Of a stretch of 64,000 bases of DNA, positions 1-9,253 are shown piece by piece; position 1 is the stretch's first letter, and each line of letters opens with the position of its first letter. The notes under the pieces were generated by a model. That model did no database searches. It saw only the letters and a list, made by a program, of their open reading frames with translations, and was not told the origin of the DNA. The position numbers were made by a program, and so were the translations under genes. This DNA is from Clostridia bacterium (GTDB lineage: Bacteria > Bacillota > Clostridia > Oscillospirales > Acutalibacteraceae), in assembly GCA_017454485.1 (NCBI GenBank), contig JAFTCX010000069.1:1-64000 (forward strand). Direction: 5' to 3'.

Positions 1-1
1 C

Positions 2-451
2 AACATTGAAAAGCTGCGTTACCATAAAATCGTCATCATGGCCGATGCCGACGTTGACGGCCAGCACATCCGCACGCTGCTGCTGACCTTCTTCTTCCGC
101 TATATGCGCCCGCTGATCGACAACGGCTATGTCTATATCGCACAGCCGCCGCTGTATCGCCTTTCCAAAGGGCAAAAGCACGTTTACTGTTATTCCGACG
201 AGGAGCGCGACCGTAAGATGGCGGAAATGCCCGGCGCCGCCATTCAGCGTTATAAAGGCTTGGGCGAAATGGACTCCATTCAGCTTTGGGAGACCACAAT
301 GGATCCCGCGCAGCGCACAATGCTGCGTGTGACGCTCGACGACGCCGTACAGGCAGACGAGACGTTTTCCATCCTGATGGGCGACAAGGTCGAACCCCGC
401 CGCGACTTTATTGAAAAGAACGCGAAATACGTGCAGAATCTTGACGTCTGA
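2..451 (+). CDS. gyrB: DNA gyrase subunit B, C-terminal fragment
   Basis: This is the 3' end of gyrB; the start lies upstream of the window and the reading frame is open from base 2. GyrB is the ATPase subunit of the A2B2 gyrase, which introduces negative supercoils. The fragment starts inside the TOPRIM domain, showing the metal-binding ADADVDG motif, and continues into the conserved GyrB tail with PLYR and QRYKGLGEM motifs. It ends in the usual [18 protein letters not shown] terminus. gyrA begins 19 bases downstream on the same strand, so the two are almost certainly one operon, as is common near oriC in Firmicutes. Confidence 0.97.
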   Translation, partial: NIEKLRYHKIVIMADADVDGQHIRTLLLTFFFRYMRPLIDNGYVYIAQPPLYRLSKGQKHVYCYSDEERDRKMAEMPGAAIQRYKGLGEMDSIQLWETTMDPAQRTMLRVTLDDAVQADETFSILMGDKVEPRRDFIEKNAKYVQNLDV

Positions 452-470
452 TCAAAAAAGGTGAATACTT

Positions 471-2966
471 ATGGATATGAATACAAATAATTATGAAAAC
501 CAGACCATCATTGACATTGACCTGAACAAGGAGATGCGCTCTTCGTTTTTAAGCTACTCCATGTCGGTCATCACGTCCCGTGCGCTGCCGGATGTGCGCG
601 ACGGTTTAAAACCCGTGCATCGCCGCATCCTGTATACCATGCACGAAAACGGTCTGTATCCCGAAAAGGCTTACCGCAAGTGCGCGGACACCGTCGGCTC
701 CGTTTTGGGCCGCTATCATCCGCACGGCGACGCCTCGGTGTATGACGCGATGGTGCGTCTGGCACAGACATTTTCCACCCGCTATCTGCTCGTGGACGGC
801 CACGGCAACTTCGGCTCTGTGGACGGCGACCCCCCGGCGGCCTACCGTTATACCGAGTCTCGAATGAGCAAAATTTCCATGGAGATGCTCACCGACATCG
901 ACAAGGAGACCGTGGACTTCATTCCGAACTATGACGACCGTTTGAAAGAGCCGACCGTCCTCCCCTCCCGTTTTCCGAACATTTTGGTCAACGGCTCCAC
1001 CGGTATCGCCGTCGGTATGGCGACGAATATTCCGCCGCACAATATGGGCGAAGTCATCGACGGCATGTGCTATCTGATCGACAACCCAGATGCCTCGCTG
1101 GAAGAGCTGATGGAATATATCAAAGGTCCGGACTTTCCGACCGCCGGCATCATCATGGGCAAGGCCGGCATCCGCGCCGCCTATGGCACCGGCCGCGCAA
1201 AGATCACCGTGCGCGCGCGTGCGGAGATCGTGGAAGCAAAGAACGGCCGCTTTCAGATCGTGGTGTCCGAGCTGCCCTATCAGGTCAACAAGCGCCGCTT
1301 GATCGAATCCATTGCCGATCTGGTCAAGGAAAAGCGCATCGAGGGCATCTCCGACATCAACGACTACTCCAACCGCGAGGGCATGAACCTTGTGATCGAC
1401 CTCAAGCGCGAAGCAAATCCGCAGGTCGTGCTCAATTCCCTGTTTTCACTCACCCAACTGCAGATCACCTACGGCATCATCCTGCTGGCGCTGGTCGACG
1501 GCGTGCCGCGCATTTTGACGCTCAAGCAGATTCTGCAGGAATACATCAAGTTCCAGGAAAACGTTATCGAGCGCCGCACGCGCTATGAGCTGCGCAAGGC
1601 GATGGAGCGCGAACATATCCTGGAAGGCTTGAAGACCGCGCTGGATTATATTGACGAGATCATCGCCATTTTGCGCAAGTCCAAGGACCAAAATGAAGGT
1701 AAGGCCGCGCTGATGGAGCGTTTCGGGCTTGACGAAATTCAGGCAGACGCCATTGTTAAGATGCGACTGGGTCAGTTGACCGGTTTGGAGCGCATCAAGA
1801 TCGAAGAAGAACTCAAAGCGATCCGTGAAAAGATTGCCGAATATAACGACATTCTGTCCAGTGAGACGCGCGTACTTGAGATCGTGAAGGAAGAATCGCA
1901 GGTTTTGCGCAAAAAGTTTGCCGACGACCGCCTGACCGAGATCGTCAATGTCAGCGGCGAAGTGGATGTGGAGGATCTGATTCCGAAGGAACAGTGCGTC
2001 TATACGCTTACAAACTTCGGCTATATCAAGCGGATGCCTGCTGCGGAATATTCCCTGCAAAACCGCAACGGCCGCGGCGTCAAGGGCATGACCCGCCGCG
2101 AGGAGGATGTGACGCAGACGATGTTCTCCTGCTCGAGCCACGATTACATCATGTTCTTCACCAATTTCGGCCGCACCTACCGTTTGAAGGGCTATGAAAT
2201 TCCCGAGGGCAGCCGCCAGAGCAAGGGCATGAATGTGGTCAACCTCCTGCCGCTGGAAAACGGCGAAAAAATCAGCGCCATGATCCGCGTGCCGGAGTTC
2301 GGCGATGATAAATTCTATCTTTGCATGGTTACACGCAAGGGCATCATCAAACGCACAAAGCTGGACGAATACAAGAACATCCGCAAGAGCGGCATCATTG
2401 CAATCAACCTTGATGAGGGCGACGAGCTCGCCTGGGTGCGGTTGACTGACGGCGACGAGGATATCTTTGTTGCAACGCGAGGCGGCTACGGCATCCGCTT
2501 CCATGAGAGCGATGCGCGTGCCATCGGCAGAACGGCCCGCGGGGTGCGCGCCATTGAGCTGCGCGACGATGACGACGAGGTGATCGGCATGTGCGCGTTC
2601 GGCGCCTCAACGCCCGAGAATGCGCAGATTCTTACCATTTCCGAAACCGGCATCGGCCGCCGCAGTCCCCTTTCGGAATACCGCTGCCAGTCCCGTGCCG
2701 GCAAGGGTTCGTTCAACTATAAGACGGAAAAGAACGGCAAGGTGGCCGCTGTGCTGATGGTGGAGGATACGGACGATGTGATCATCATCTCATCCGACGG
2801 TATCGTGATCCGCATAGCCGCAGATTCGGTCAGCTCCCTTTCGCGCACCAGCCGCGGTGTGAAGGTGATGCGCGTTTCCGAAGGCGAGCATGTGGTTTCC
2901 GCAACCGCGATTCGGGGCGAAGAGGAGCTTGGCCAAAATGAGGAAACCGCTGAGGCCGACGAATAA
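471..2966 (+). CDS. gyrA: DNA gyrase subunit A
   Basis: The 831-residue product is a full-length GyrA, the DNA breakage-reunion subunit. The catalytic tyrosine is Y127 in the AAYRYTE motif. The quinolone-resistance-determining region reads [13 protein letters not shown], so residue 88 (E. coli Ser83) is alanine while residue 92 (E. coli Asp87) remains aspartate. The C-terminal half carries the beta-pinwheel repeats, including a GyrA-box-like NRNGRGVKG segment, and the protein ends in an acidic tail. Start ATG 471 follows AAGGTG; an in-frame ATG at 477 is an alternative. The gene directly follows gyrB, and the TTG-started LCP gene follows after 32 bases. Confidence 0.97.
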   Translation: MDMNTNNYENQTIIDIDLNKEMRSSFLSYSMSVITSRALPDVRDGLKPVHRRILYTMHENGLYPEKAYRKCADTVGSVLGRYHPHGDASVYDAMVRLAQTFSTRYLLVDGHGNFGSVDGDPPAAYRYTESRMSKISMEMLTDIDKETVDFIPNYDDRLKEPTVLPSRFPNILVNGSTGIAVGMATNIPPHNMGEVIDGMCYLIDNPDASLEELMEYIKGPDFPTAGIIMGKAGIRAAYGTGRAKITVRARAEIVEAKNGRFQIVVSELPYQVNKRRLIESIADLVKEKRIEGISDINDYSNREGMNLVIDLKREANPQVVLNSLFSLTQLQITYGIILLALVDGVPRILTLKQILQEYIKFQENVIERRTRYELRKAMEREHILEGLKTALDYIDEIIAILRKSKDQNEGKAALMERFGLDEIQADAIVKMRLGQLTGLERIKIEEELKAIREKIAEYNDILSSETRVLEIVKEESQVLRKKFADDRLTEIVNVSGEVDVEDLIPKEQCVYTLTNFGYIKRMPAAEYSLQNRNGRGVKGMTRREEDVTQTMFSCSSHDYIMFFTNFGRTYRLKGYEIPEGSRQSKGMNVVNLLPLENGEKISAMIRVPEFGDDKFYLCMVTRKGIIKRTKLDEYKNIRKSGIIAINLDEGDELAWVRLTDGDEDIFVATRGGYGIRFHESDARAIGRTARGVRAIELRDDDDEVIGMCAFGASTPENAQILTISETGIGRRSPLSEYRCQSRAGKGSFNYKTEKNGKVAAVLMVEDTDDVIIISSDGIVIRIAADSVSSLSRTSRGVKVMRVSEGEHVVSATAIRGEEELGQNEETAEADE

Positions 2967-2998
2967 ATCGAATCATTCCAAGGAAAGAAGGATCTCTT

Positions 2999-4147
2999 TT
3001 GAATCAAACGGACCAAGAAAAAAAAGGCAACCCGATCGGGCGCTTCCTTTGGACGAACAAAAGACGCAGAGCGAAAAACATCTATTTTCTTTTGATGGTG
3101 ATGGTGCTTGTGGTCGCCGCCGGACTTGCATATGTCAGCGCAAAGCTGACGCAGATCACCTATGACGACGGCAAGGAGCCCTCGCAGAACGTCACCTACG
3201 AGGACGTGATCTATGACGAGGACGAATACGAGATCATGCAAAGCATCGACTCCGCCGGTTCGCTCAACGATTACCTGAGTAAATGGGCAAACAACGGCGG
3301 TACACCGATGAAAAGCAAAAATGTCATCAACGTGCTGCTGATCGGTCTGGATTCCGCCGACGGTCTGGAAAAAGGCGGACGTTCGGACACGCTGATTCTC
3401 GTTTCGCTCAACAAAAAGACGAAAAAGATCAACATGACCTCCTTTTTCCGCGACACCTGGACCTATATCAACGTGCGCGGCAAGGATATGTACGGCAAGA
3501 TCAATTCGTCCTATTTCTACGGCGGTGCGGATACGCTGATCGACACGCTGGAAAAGGATTTCAAGGTTGATATCGACTACTACGTCGCGGTGGATTTCTC
3601 CTCCTTTACCGATATTATCAACGCTCTGGGCGGTCTGACGATCGACGTGGAGGAATATGAGGCGAACTATATCCGCCGCACGTCGGTGCACAAGGATTTT
3701 CCCGTTGGCGAAAAGGTGAAGCTCAACGGCTGGGAGGCTTTGGTGTATGCGCGCATACGCAAAAGCGACTCTGACAGCGATGTGAGCCGCACCAGACGTC
3801 AGCGCAAGGTCATTATGGCGCTGATGGATTCCGCAAAGGGCGCTTCGCTTTCGCAGCTCAATGCGGCGGTGGATATGCTTTTCAAGTATGTCAAGACCGA
3901 CATCACAAAGATGGAAATTCTTTCCTACGGCGCACAGGCGCTCACAAACGGCTGGATGAATTATGAGGTGCAGCAGACGACCATTGCGGACGACGATGTG
4001 TTCCGCACGGGCTATGTCGGCTCGTCCTCCGTTGTGTTCATTGATTTTGAGCTGGCCGCCCAGCGTGTTCAGACCGCGATCTACGGCGAAAGCAACATCG
4101 TGCTTTCAGACGACCGCGTGATCCCCTTCAATCTCGGAAAGTATTGA
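2999..4147 (+). CDS. LytR-CpsA-Psr (LCP) family cell-wall glycopolymer ligase
   Basis: LCP proteins are membrane-anchored enzymes that transfer undecaprenyl-linked teichoic acids or other glycopolymers to peptidoglycan outside the cell. A basic cytoplasmic N-terminus (about residues 1-25) is followed by one transmembrane segment (about 27-49). The extracytoplasmic LCP domain shows the family signatures RSDTLIL, FFRDTWTYI, KINSSY and an arginine-rich YARIRKSD...RTRRQRKV segment that binds the lipid pyrophosphate. The proposed start is TTG at 2999, because AGGAAAGAAGGA sits at 2981-2992 and no ATG fits. At 382 residues it is a normal-length family member. The glycopolymer substrate cannot be read from the sequence. 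The HAD gene starts 4 bases after its stop, so the two are probably cotranscribed. Confidence 0.9.
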   Translation: MNQTDQEKKGNPIGRFLWTNKRRRAKNIYFLLMVMVLVVAAGLAYVSAKLTQITYDDGKEPSQNVTYEDVIYDEDEYEIMQSIDSAGSLNDYLSKWANNGGTPMKSKNVINVLLIGLDSADGLEKGGRSDTLILVSLNKKTKKINMTSFFRDTWTYINVRGKDMYGKINSSYFYGGADTLIDTLEKDFKVDIDYYVAVDFSSFTDIINALGGLTIDVEEYEANYIRRTSVHKDFPVGEKVKLNGWEALVYARIRKSDSDSDVSRTRRQRKVIMALMDSAKGASLSQLNAAVDMLFKYVKTDITKMEILSYGAQALTNGWMNYEVQQTTIADDDVFRTGYVGSSSVVFIDFELAAQRVQTAIYGESNIVLSDDRVIPFNLGKY

Positions 4148-4151
4148 TCTT

Positions 4152-4829
4152 ATGCAAAACAGACGTTATGACGGCGTAATCTTTGATTTTGACGGCACGC
4201 TGGTGGATACCGGCGAAGGCATTTTAAAAAGCCTGCAGTTTGCGTTTGAAGATCACGGCCGTCCCATTCCCACGGCAGAGGATTTAAAAAAATTTATCGG
4301 TCCGCCGATCTATTACAGCTTCACCACGTTTTATAATGTGTCGGAAGCGGATGTCGGCGATTACATCAAAAGCTATCGCAAGCGCTATAGGGAAAAGGGC
4401 ATTTTTGAATGCAGGCTCTATGACGGCATGGAGCAGACGCTGCGCGCGCTGAAAAAAGGCGGTGTGAAGCTCGGCATCGCGTCGAGCAAGCCGCTGCACC
4501 TGATCTATGATGTGATGCAGGTTGTCGGCATCACCGAGCTGTTTGACGCGGTGGTCGGCACACAGCTTGACGACAGCCGCCACGAGGGCAAGGCGGATCT
4601 TGTGAACGAGAGCCGCGAAAAGCTCGGCATCGACGACAAAACACGGGTGCTGATGGTCGGCGACCGTTATTTTGACATCGACGGTGCGGCAGGCGCGGGC
4701 GTGGACAGCGCAGGTATGCTGTATGGCTACGGGTCACGCGAAGAATTTGAAGCACATGGCGCAACATTTGTTCTTTCCGAGGCAACGGAGCTTTTACCCC
4801 TTGTTTTTCCGAAAAAACCTTTAAAATGA
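4152..4829 (+). CDS. HAD-superfamily phosphatase (phosphoglycolate phosphatase/PpaX-like)
   Basis: The 225-residue product is a haloacid-dehalogenase hydrolase of the Gph/PpaX subgroup. Motif I is FDFDGTLVDTG with the nucleophile aspartate, motif II is GIASSKP, and motif IV is VGDRYFDIDGA. A helical cap domain lies between motifs I and II (about residues 20-90). Such enzymes remove phosphate from phosphoglycolate or hydrolyse pyrophosphate; the substrate cannot be assigned here. The gene starts 4 bases after the LCP gene and is followed by a rho-independent terminator, so it ends that transcription unit. Confidence 0.85.
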   Translation: MQNRRYDGVIFDFDGTLVDTGEGILKSLQFAFEDHGRPIPTAEDLKKFIGPPIYYSFTTFYNVSEADVGDYIKSYRKRYREKGIFECRLYDGMEQTLRALKKGGVKLGIASSKPLHLIYDVMQVVGITELFDAVVGTQLDDSRHEGKADLVNESREKLGIDDKTRVLMVGDRYFDIDGAAGAGVDSAGMLYGYGSREEFEAHGATFVLSEATELLPLVFPKKPLK

Positions 4830-4849
4830 TTCTAATATAGAAAAATGAC

Positions 4850-4890
4850 ACCGTATTTTCATTCTTAAAAAGAAAATACGGTTTCTGTTC
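4850..4890 (+). terminator. Rho-independent terminator after the HAD gene
   Basis: Two perfect 11-base arms, ACCGTATTTTC (4850-4860) and GAAAATACGGT (4872-4882), are separated by an 11-base loop and followed by a T-rich run. Confidence 0.75.
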
Positions 4891-4959
4891 GATTATTTCA
4901 AACGCAGCGAACAACGGATCGTTTCGCTTCGTTTTATTCAATGACAGTTCGGAGGCATC

Positions 4960-6852
4960 ATGCAGTATTTTGCAAAAGATTATGACGTGATTGTGATTGG
5001 CGCCGGTCATGCCGGCATTGAAGCCGGACTCGCGGCAGCGCGGCTCGGTGTGTCGGTCGGCGTATTCACCATCAATATGGATTGGGTTGGGAATATGCCC
5101 TGCAACCCTTCCATCGGCGGCACATCGAAGGGACATTTGGTGCGCGAGATTGACGCGCTCGGCGGTGAAATGGGAAAAGCGGCCGACGCGAACACGCTGC
5201 AAAGCCGAATGCTCAACCGCGGCAAAGGTCCTGCGGTCCATTCTTTGCGCGCGCAGATCGACCGCCGCCGTTACAGCGAGCATATGAAGCATGTGATGGA
5301 ACAGCAGGATGGCTTGGAGATCGTGCAGGCCGAGGTGGTAGATTTGCAGCAGACGGCGGACGGACGCTGGCAGTGCCTGAGCCGTTTGGAGGGTCTTTAT
5401 ACTGCGACCTGTGTGATCCTTGCCACCGGCACCTTCCTCGGCGGGCGTATTTACGTTGGCGATGTCAGCTACGAAGGCGGTCCAGACGGGATGTTTGCTG
5501 CAACAGCGCTTGCCGGCAGCCTGAAAAAGCTGCATATTCCCCTGCGCCGCTTTAAAACCGGCACGCCGGCGCGCGTCAACCGCAGAAGCATTGATTTCAG
5601 CGGTCTGGAGCGGCAGGACGGCGACGCGGACATCGTTCCGTTTTCTTTTGACGGTGAAATTCAGCCGGAAAACATCCTGCCGTGCTATATGACCTATACG
5701 AATCAGGAAACCAAGCGCGTCATCCTTGAAAATTTGGACCGCTCTCCGCTCTACAGCGGCAAAATCGACGGCGTCGGACCGCGGTATTGTCCGAGCATTG
5801 AGGATAAGATCGTCCGATTTTCCGAAAAGGAGCGCCATCAGCTCTTTATTGAGCCGTGCGGCCTGCATACGGAAGAGATGTATTTGCAAGGTATGTCGTC
5901 CTCCTTGCCGGAGGATGTGCAGCTTCGCTTTTTGCGTACCATTCCCGGGCTTTCCCATGTGCAGGTCATGCGCACGGCCTATGCGATCGAATATGACTGT
6001 GTTGACCCGCAGGCGCTTTTGCCGACGCTTGAATTCAAAGCTTTGCCCGGGCTTTACGGCGCGGGACAGTTCAACGGCTCCAGCGGTTATGAGGAGGCGG
6101 CGGCACAGGGATTGATTGCCGGAATCAATGCGGCAAAAAAGGTGCAAAACAAGCCGCCCTTTGTGCTGGACCGTGCAAGCTCTTATATCGGCACGCTGAT
6201 CGACGATCTTGTGACGCGCGGCTGTCAGGATCCTTATCGCATGATGACGTCGCGCTCGGAATATCGGCTGTTGCTGCGGCAGGACAACGCGGACCTGCGC
6301 TTAACAGAGCGCGGCTATGAGATCGGGTTGGTCAGTGAAGCAAAATATCAGCGGCTGCAAACCAAAAAAGCGCAGATCGCCGCGGAGATGCAGCGGATCA
6401 CCACCGTATCCATGCCGGTGAGCGACGCGCTGAACGCCATGCTTGTTTCACGTGAAACAGCGCCGCTGCAGACCGGCTGCCGAATGATCGACCTGTTGCG
6501 TCGCCCGCAAATCGGCTATGCGGATCTTGCGCCCTTTGATCCGGAACGTCCGGCGCTGCCGCGCGCGGTGTTTGAACAGGTGGAGATTACAATCAAATAC
6601 GAGGGCTACATCAAACGGCAGGAGGCGCAGGCGCAGGAAATGCGCCGCTTGGAGGTCAAAAAGCTCAGTGCCGATATTGATTATACAAAGATTACAGGTC
6701 TGCGCATGGAGGCGCAGGAAAAGCTGAACAAGGTGAAGCCGCAAAATCTCGGGCAGGCGTCGCGCATTTCCGGCGTCAGCCCGGCGGACATTTCCGTGCT
6801 GATGATTCATCTGCGCAAGAAAGAAGCAGCGCGGAGAACAGAACAACAATGA
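4960..6852 (+). CDS. mnmG: tRNA uridine 5-carboxymethylaminomethyl modification enzyme MnmG (GidA)
   Basis: MnmG is the FAD-dependent partner of the GTPase MnmE; together they install the cmnm5 group on U34 of several tRNAs. The N-terminus carries the dinucleotide-binding motif VIGAGHAGIEAG. The family signature CNPSIGGTSKGHLVREIDA follows, and the late GLYGAGQFNGSSGYEEAA motif is present. At 630 residues it is full length. The start ATG follows a good GGAGG at about 4951-4955. rsmG follows after 7 bases, the usual mnmG-rsmG pair. mnmE is not in this window. A perfect parS palindrome is embedded in the coding sequence at 6444-6459. Confidence 0.96.
   Translation: MQYFAKDYDVIVIGAGHAGIEAGLAAARLGVSVGVFTINMDWVGNMPCNPSIGGTSKGHLVREIDALGGEMGKAADANTLQSRMLNRGKGPAVHSLRAQIDRRRYSEHMKHVMEQQDGLEIVQAEVVDLQQTADGRWQCLSRLEGLYTATCVILATGTFLGGRIYVGDVSYEGGPDGMFAATALAGSLKKLHIPLRRFKTGTPARVNRRSIDFSGLERQDGDADIVPFSFDGEIQPENILPCYMTYTNQETKRVILENLDRSPLYSGKIDGVGPRYCPSIEDKIVRFSEKERHQLFIEPCGLHTEEMYLQGMSSSLPEDVQLRFLRTIPGLSHVQVMRTAYAIEYDCVDPQALLPTLEFKALPGLYGAGQFNGSSGYEEAAAQGLIAGINAAKKVQNKPPFVLDRASSYIGTLIDDLVTRGCQDPYRMMTSRSEYRLLLRQDNADLRLTERGYEIGLVSEAKYQRLQTKKAQIAAEMQRITTVSMPVSDALNAMLVSRETAPLQTGCRMIDLLRRPQIGYADLAPFDPERPALPRAVFEQVEITIKYEGYIKRQEAQAQEMRRLEVKKLSADIDYTKITGLRMEAQEKLNKVKPQNLGQASRISGVSPADISVLMIHLRKKEAARRTEQQ
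6444..6459. other. parS: parS chromosome-partition site (perfect match), inside mnmG
   Basis: The 16-base palindrome TGTTTCACGTGAAACA is identical to the conserved bacterial parS loaded by ParB/Spo0J. It lies within the mnmG reading frame, 1.2 kb upstream of the noc/parB paralogue. ParB binding is inferred from the exact match. Confidence 0.93.
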
Positions 6853-6859
6853 GGTATTT

Positions 6860-7585
6860 ATGGATTACGAACCGTTGAATCAGGAAAAACTACAGCGTAT
6901 GGCTGCAGTGTTTCACGTGAAACTCGATGAAACCGCGCTGAAGCGTTTTGCGATTTATGCAAGGCTGCTGCAAAGCTGGAACGAAAAAATCAATCTGACC
7001 GCGATCACAGCCACGGACGACATCCTTGTCAAGCATTTTGCAGACAGTCTGACGGTCTTACCGCTGCTGAGCCTGCCGCAAGGCGCGTCGCTGATCGACG
7101 TCGGCACAGGCGCAGGGCTTCCGGGGCTCGCGCTGCTGATCGCGCGGCCGGACTTGCGTGTGACGCTGCTGGACAGCACCAAAAAAAAGCTCGGTGTGAT
7201 CGAGGACATCTGCGCGCAGCTTGAGCTTTCGCCGACACTGCTGCATGCGCGTGCAGAGGAAGCGGGCCATGACGCGGCATTGCGCGAACGGTTCGACGCC
7301 GCGACCGCTCGGGCAGTGGCAAATTTGCGTGAGCTTGCGGAATACTGTCTGCCGTTCGTGCGTGTCGGCGGCGTTTTTGCGGCAATGAAAAGCGCAAACG
7401 CGGACGCGGAGCTGGAACAGGCAAAACCGGCGCTCAAAATTTTGCATGCAAGTGTAGCGCAGGTGCAGACCTTTTCATTGGAGGATGCAGGGACAAGAAC
7501 GATTCTGCTGCTCAAAAAGAATGCGCCGCTTTCCGTGAAATATCCGCGTCCTTCGGCAAAAATTGCAAAGAATCCGCTCAAATAA
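6860..7585 (+). CDS. rsmG: 16S rRNA (guanine527-N7)-methyltransferase RsmG (GidB)
   Basis: RsmG methylates G527 of 16S rRNA using S-adenosylmethionine; loss of activity is known to give low-level streptomycin resistance. The Rossmann SAM-binding motif is IDVGTGAGLPGLALLIARP, followed by the expected LLDSTKKK segment and the ARA motif in DAATARAVANL. The 241-residue length is typical. The start ATG follows GAGGT. The gene follows mnmG with 7 bases between them. A 15/16 match to parS lies near its 5' end (6909-6924). Confidence 0.95.
   Translation: MDYEPLNQEKLQRMAAVFHVKLDETALKRFAIYARLLQSWNEKINLTAITATDDILVKHFADSLTVLPLLSLPQGASLIDVGTGAGLPGLALLIARPDLRVTLLDSTKKKLGVIEDICAQLELSPTLLHARAEEAGHDAALRERFDAATARAVANLRELAEYCLPFVRVGGVFAAMKSANADAELEQAKPALKILHASVAQVQTFSLEDAGTRTILLLKKNAPLSVKYPRPSAKIAKNPLK
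6909..6924. other. parS: Second parS site (15 of 16 bases), inside rsmG
   Basis: TGTTTCACGTGAAACT differs from the consensus parS only at the last base. It is 465 bases from the perfect copy in mnmG, matching the usual clustering of parS sites near the origin. Confidence 0.85.
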
Positions 7586-7630
7586 ACGGGAACAACAAAG
7601 CGTTTGATCGAATCCCGGCGAACGAAACCT

Positions 7631-7660
7631 TTGGACAAGCCTTCTGAATTATGCTATATT
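7631..7660 (+). promoter_or_regulatory. Possible promoter of the noc-like gene
   Basis: TTGGAC (7631-7636) is followed after 18 bases by TATATT (7655-7660), placing a start point about 20 bases before the GGGAGGT ribosome binding site. The gene may also be read through from mnmG-rsmG. Confidence 0.45.
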
Positions 7661-7684
7661 TGGCGTAATAAGGGAGGTCTTTTT

Positions 7685-8494
7685 ATGTCCAATGAACTGC
7701 CGCGTCCGGCCGGGCAGGTGCTTTTGATTCCGAACGAGAAAATTTATCCGAACCCGAACCAGCCCCGCCGCGTATTCGATCAGGGCGAGCTTGTCAACCT
7801 TGCCATCAGCATTCGCATGAACGGTATTTTGCAGCCGATCACCGTGCGCGAAACCGAAAAGGGCTACGAGCTTGTCAGCGGCGAGCGGCGGCTGCGCGCT
7901 TCAAGGCTGGCCGGCATGAGCACTGTGCCGTGCATCGTGGTGGATGTGAGCGATCTGAAATCCGCCATCTTTTCGCTGATTGAAAATCTGCAGCGGCAAA
8001 ACCTCGGTTATTTTGAAGAGGCGCTGGCGATCGCGCGGCTGATGCAGGAGTTCGGGCTTTCACAGGAGGACGCGGCACGGCGGCTGGGCAAAGCGCCGTC
8101 CACGGTGTCCAACAAGCTGCGGTTGCTCACACTGCCGAAAAAAGCGCAGGTGCTGCTGCGTGAAAACGGGCTTTCCGAACGGCACGCCCGGGCGCTGCTG
8201 CGGCTGGAAAAAGCCGATATTGTGCCGGTGCTGGAAAAGGTGATTGCAAAAAAATGGAATGTGGCGCAAACAGAAAGCTACATCGACGATGTGCTCACGC
8301 GGAAGAATCAGCCGAAACGCACAACAAAACGTATGTTCAGCGACATAAAAATATTTCTGAATACGATCAAGGGCGCATTTGACACGATGAAGAGCGCCGG
8401 GATCGACGCGGAGCTGGAAGAAGGGGAGACGGAGGACTTTTATTGCTATGAGATCAGGATTCCGAAGAGGAAGCAGGGGATGAGTAGAATGTGA
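7685..8494 (+). CDS. noc: ParB/Noc-family DNA-binding CTPase (Noc-like paralogue)
   Basis: The 269-residue product is a ParB-superfamily protein. It has the N-terminal CTP-binding/ParB-Srx fold with the SGERRLRASRLAG motif and ENLQRQNL, a central helix-turn-helix (about residues 120-150) and a C-terminal dimerisation region. Its position directly after rsmG is the conserved position of noc (nucleoid occlusion) in Firmicutes, and a separate canonical parB sits at 59991-60845. It lacks the obvious N-terminal amphipathic helix that membrane-targets Bacillus Noc, so a Noc role is inferred from synteny. ATG 7685 is chosen because GGGAGGT lies at 7672-7678; an upstream in-frame start at 7604 is unsupported. 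The last codons and stop run into a heptad repeat tract. Confidence 0.8.
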   Translation: MSNELPRPAGQVLLIPNEKIYPNPNQPRRVFDQGELVNLAISIRMNGILQPITVRETEKGYELVSGERRLRASRLAGMSTVPCIVVDVSDLKSAIFSLIENLQRQNLGYFEEALAIARLMQEFGLSQEDAARRLGKAPSTVSNKLRLLTLPKKAQVLLRENGLSERHARALLRLEKADIVPVLEKVIAKKWNVAQTESYIDDVLTRKNQPKRTTKRMFSDIKIFLNTIKGAFDTMKSAGIDAELEEGETEDFYCYEIRIPKRKQGMSRM

Positions 8495-8540
8495 AATGTG
8501 GAATTTGGAATTTGAAATGTGGAGTAGAAAGTAGGGTGGT
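8483..8540 (+). repeat. Heptanucleotide tandem tract, TGTGGAA/TTTGGAA family
   Basis: About eight degenerate 7-base units (TGTGAAA, TGTGGAA, TTTGGAA, TTTGAAA, TGTGGAG and relatives) begin in the last codons of the noc-like gene and include its stop codon. No matching inverted partner was found nearby; a weaker 8-base-period tract at 11279-11304 is purine-rich on the opposite strand. Confidence 0.7.
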
Positions 8541-8545
8541 TAGAT

Positions 8546-8575
8546 AAAAAGCCTTCCCCGTGAAAAGAGGAAGGC
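8546..8575 (-). terminator. Terminator copy downstream of the truncated LRR gene
   Basis: GCCTTCC and GGAAGGC arms, with a T-run when read on the minus strand. It is near-identical to the terminator at 9833-9861, so it belongs to the duplicated LRR unit. Confidence 0.55.
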
Positions 8576-8599
8576 GATGGAAGGCTGAATAGGGGTTGC

Positions 8600-9079
8600 T
8601 TATCTGCCGAACAGACGGGCAAAGAAGTCGAGAATCATCTGAATGATGCGTTCAAAGAAGCCGAGCTTCACCACCGGTGCTTCGTCCTGCGTTGGGAAGG
8701 TTGCGGGCTGGCTGTCAGGCTGCGTGCCGGGATCGGTTGCCGGACCTACGGAATTATAGTGAATCGCAGCGCCGGTCAGCGGTTCGTTATCCTGAGCGAT
8801 CACAATGTTGTTCCATTCGTATTCGCTGCCGTCAAAATAGACGTGAGAAATCTTACTGGTTTTATTGCCGTTTTGTTTAAAGAATGCGCCCTTGCCGATG
8901 ACAGCGACATTGTTATGCATCGTAACGGTGATCAGCTTGCATTCCAGAAATGCATACGGTCCGATGGATTCCAGCGAACGCGGGAACTCAAGCTTCGTTA
9001 CATTTTTGAAATATCGAAAAGCATTTTGTCCGATTCTCTTGACGCCGTTTTCAAAAACGATTTTTGTATGTTGTGACAA
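8600..9079 (-). pseudogene. Truncated, internally deleted copy of the neighbouring LRR surface gene
   Basis: This frame matches the intact gene at 9886-10818 almost residue for residue but has lost the signal peptide and the first ~100 residues. Similarity stops abruptly at 9067, at KIVFENGVK. It also lacks 68 residues between two LRR repeats, where YAFLEC is joined directly to KLI. The internal deletion end points fall on the short repeated tgcattc sequence, which suggests recombination between repeats. The only start is a TTG at 9079 formed by unrelated flanking DNA, without a ribosome binding site. The C-terminal FFERIIQMILDFFARLFGR tail is intact and the remaining frame is open. It is most likely a remnant of duplication; an internally started product is unlikely but possible. 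Confidence 0.8.
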
Positions 9080-9117
9080 TCGCGTGACAATTTATTCATG
9101 AAAATATAACAAAAAAA

Positions 9118-9160
9118 TTAGCACTCTCCTATTGACAGTGCTAAAACTTGGTGCTATAAT
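9118..9160 (+). promoter_or_regulatory. CIRCE operator overlapping a consensus sigma-A promoter for hsp20
   Basis: TTAGCACTC (9118-9126), a 9-base spacer and CAGTGCTAA (9136-9144) form a CIRCE element with one mismatch to the consensus right arm. TTGACA (9132-9137), exactly 17 bases and TATAAT (9155-9160) form a perfect consensus promoter whose -35 lies inside the operator. HrcA repression of hsp20 is inferred from established CIRCE biology. Confidence 0.92.
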
Positions 9161-9253
9161 ATACACGAACAAAGGAACAGAGATCAAATGAAAGACCTCC
9201 GCTCCCCTTGCTCAGGCGACAAACACTTTACATATCAAAAGGAGGTATGACTT

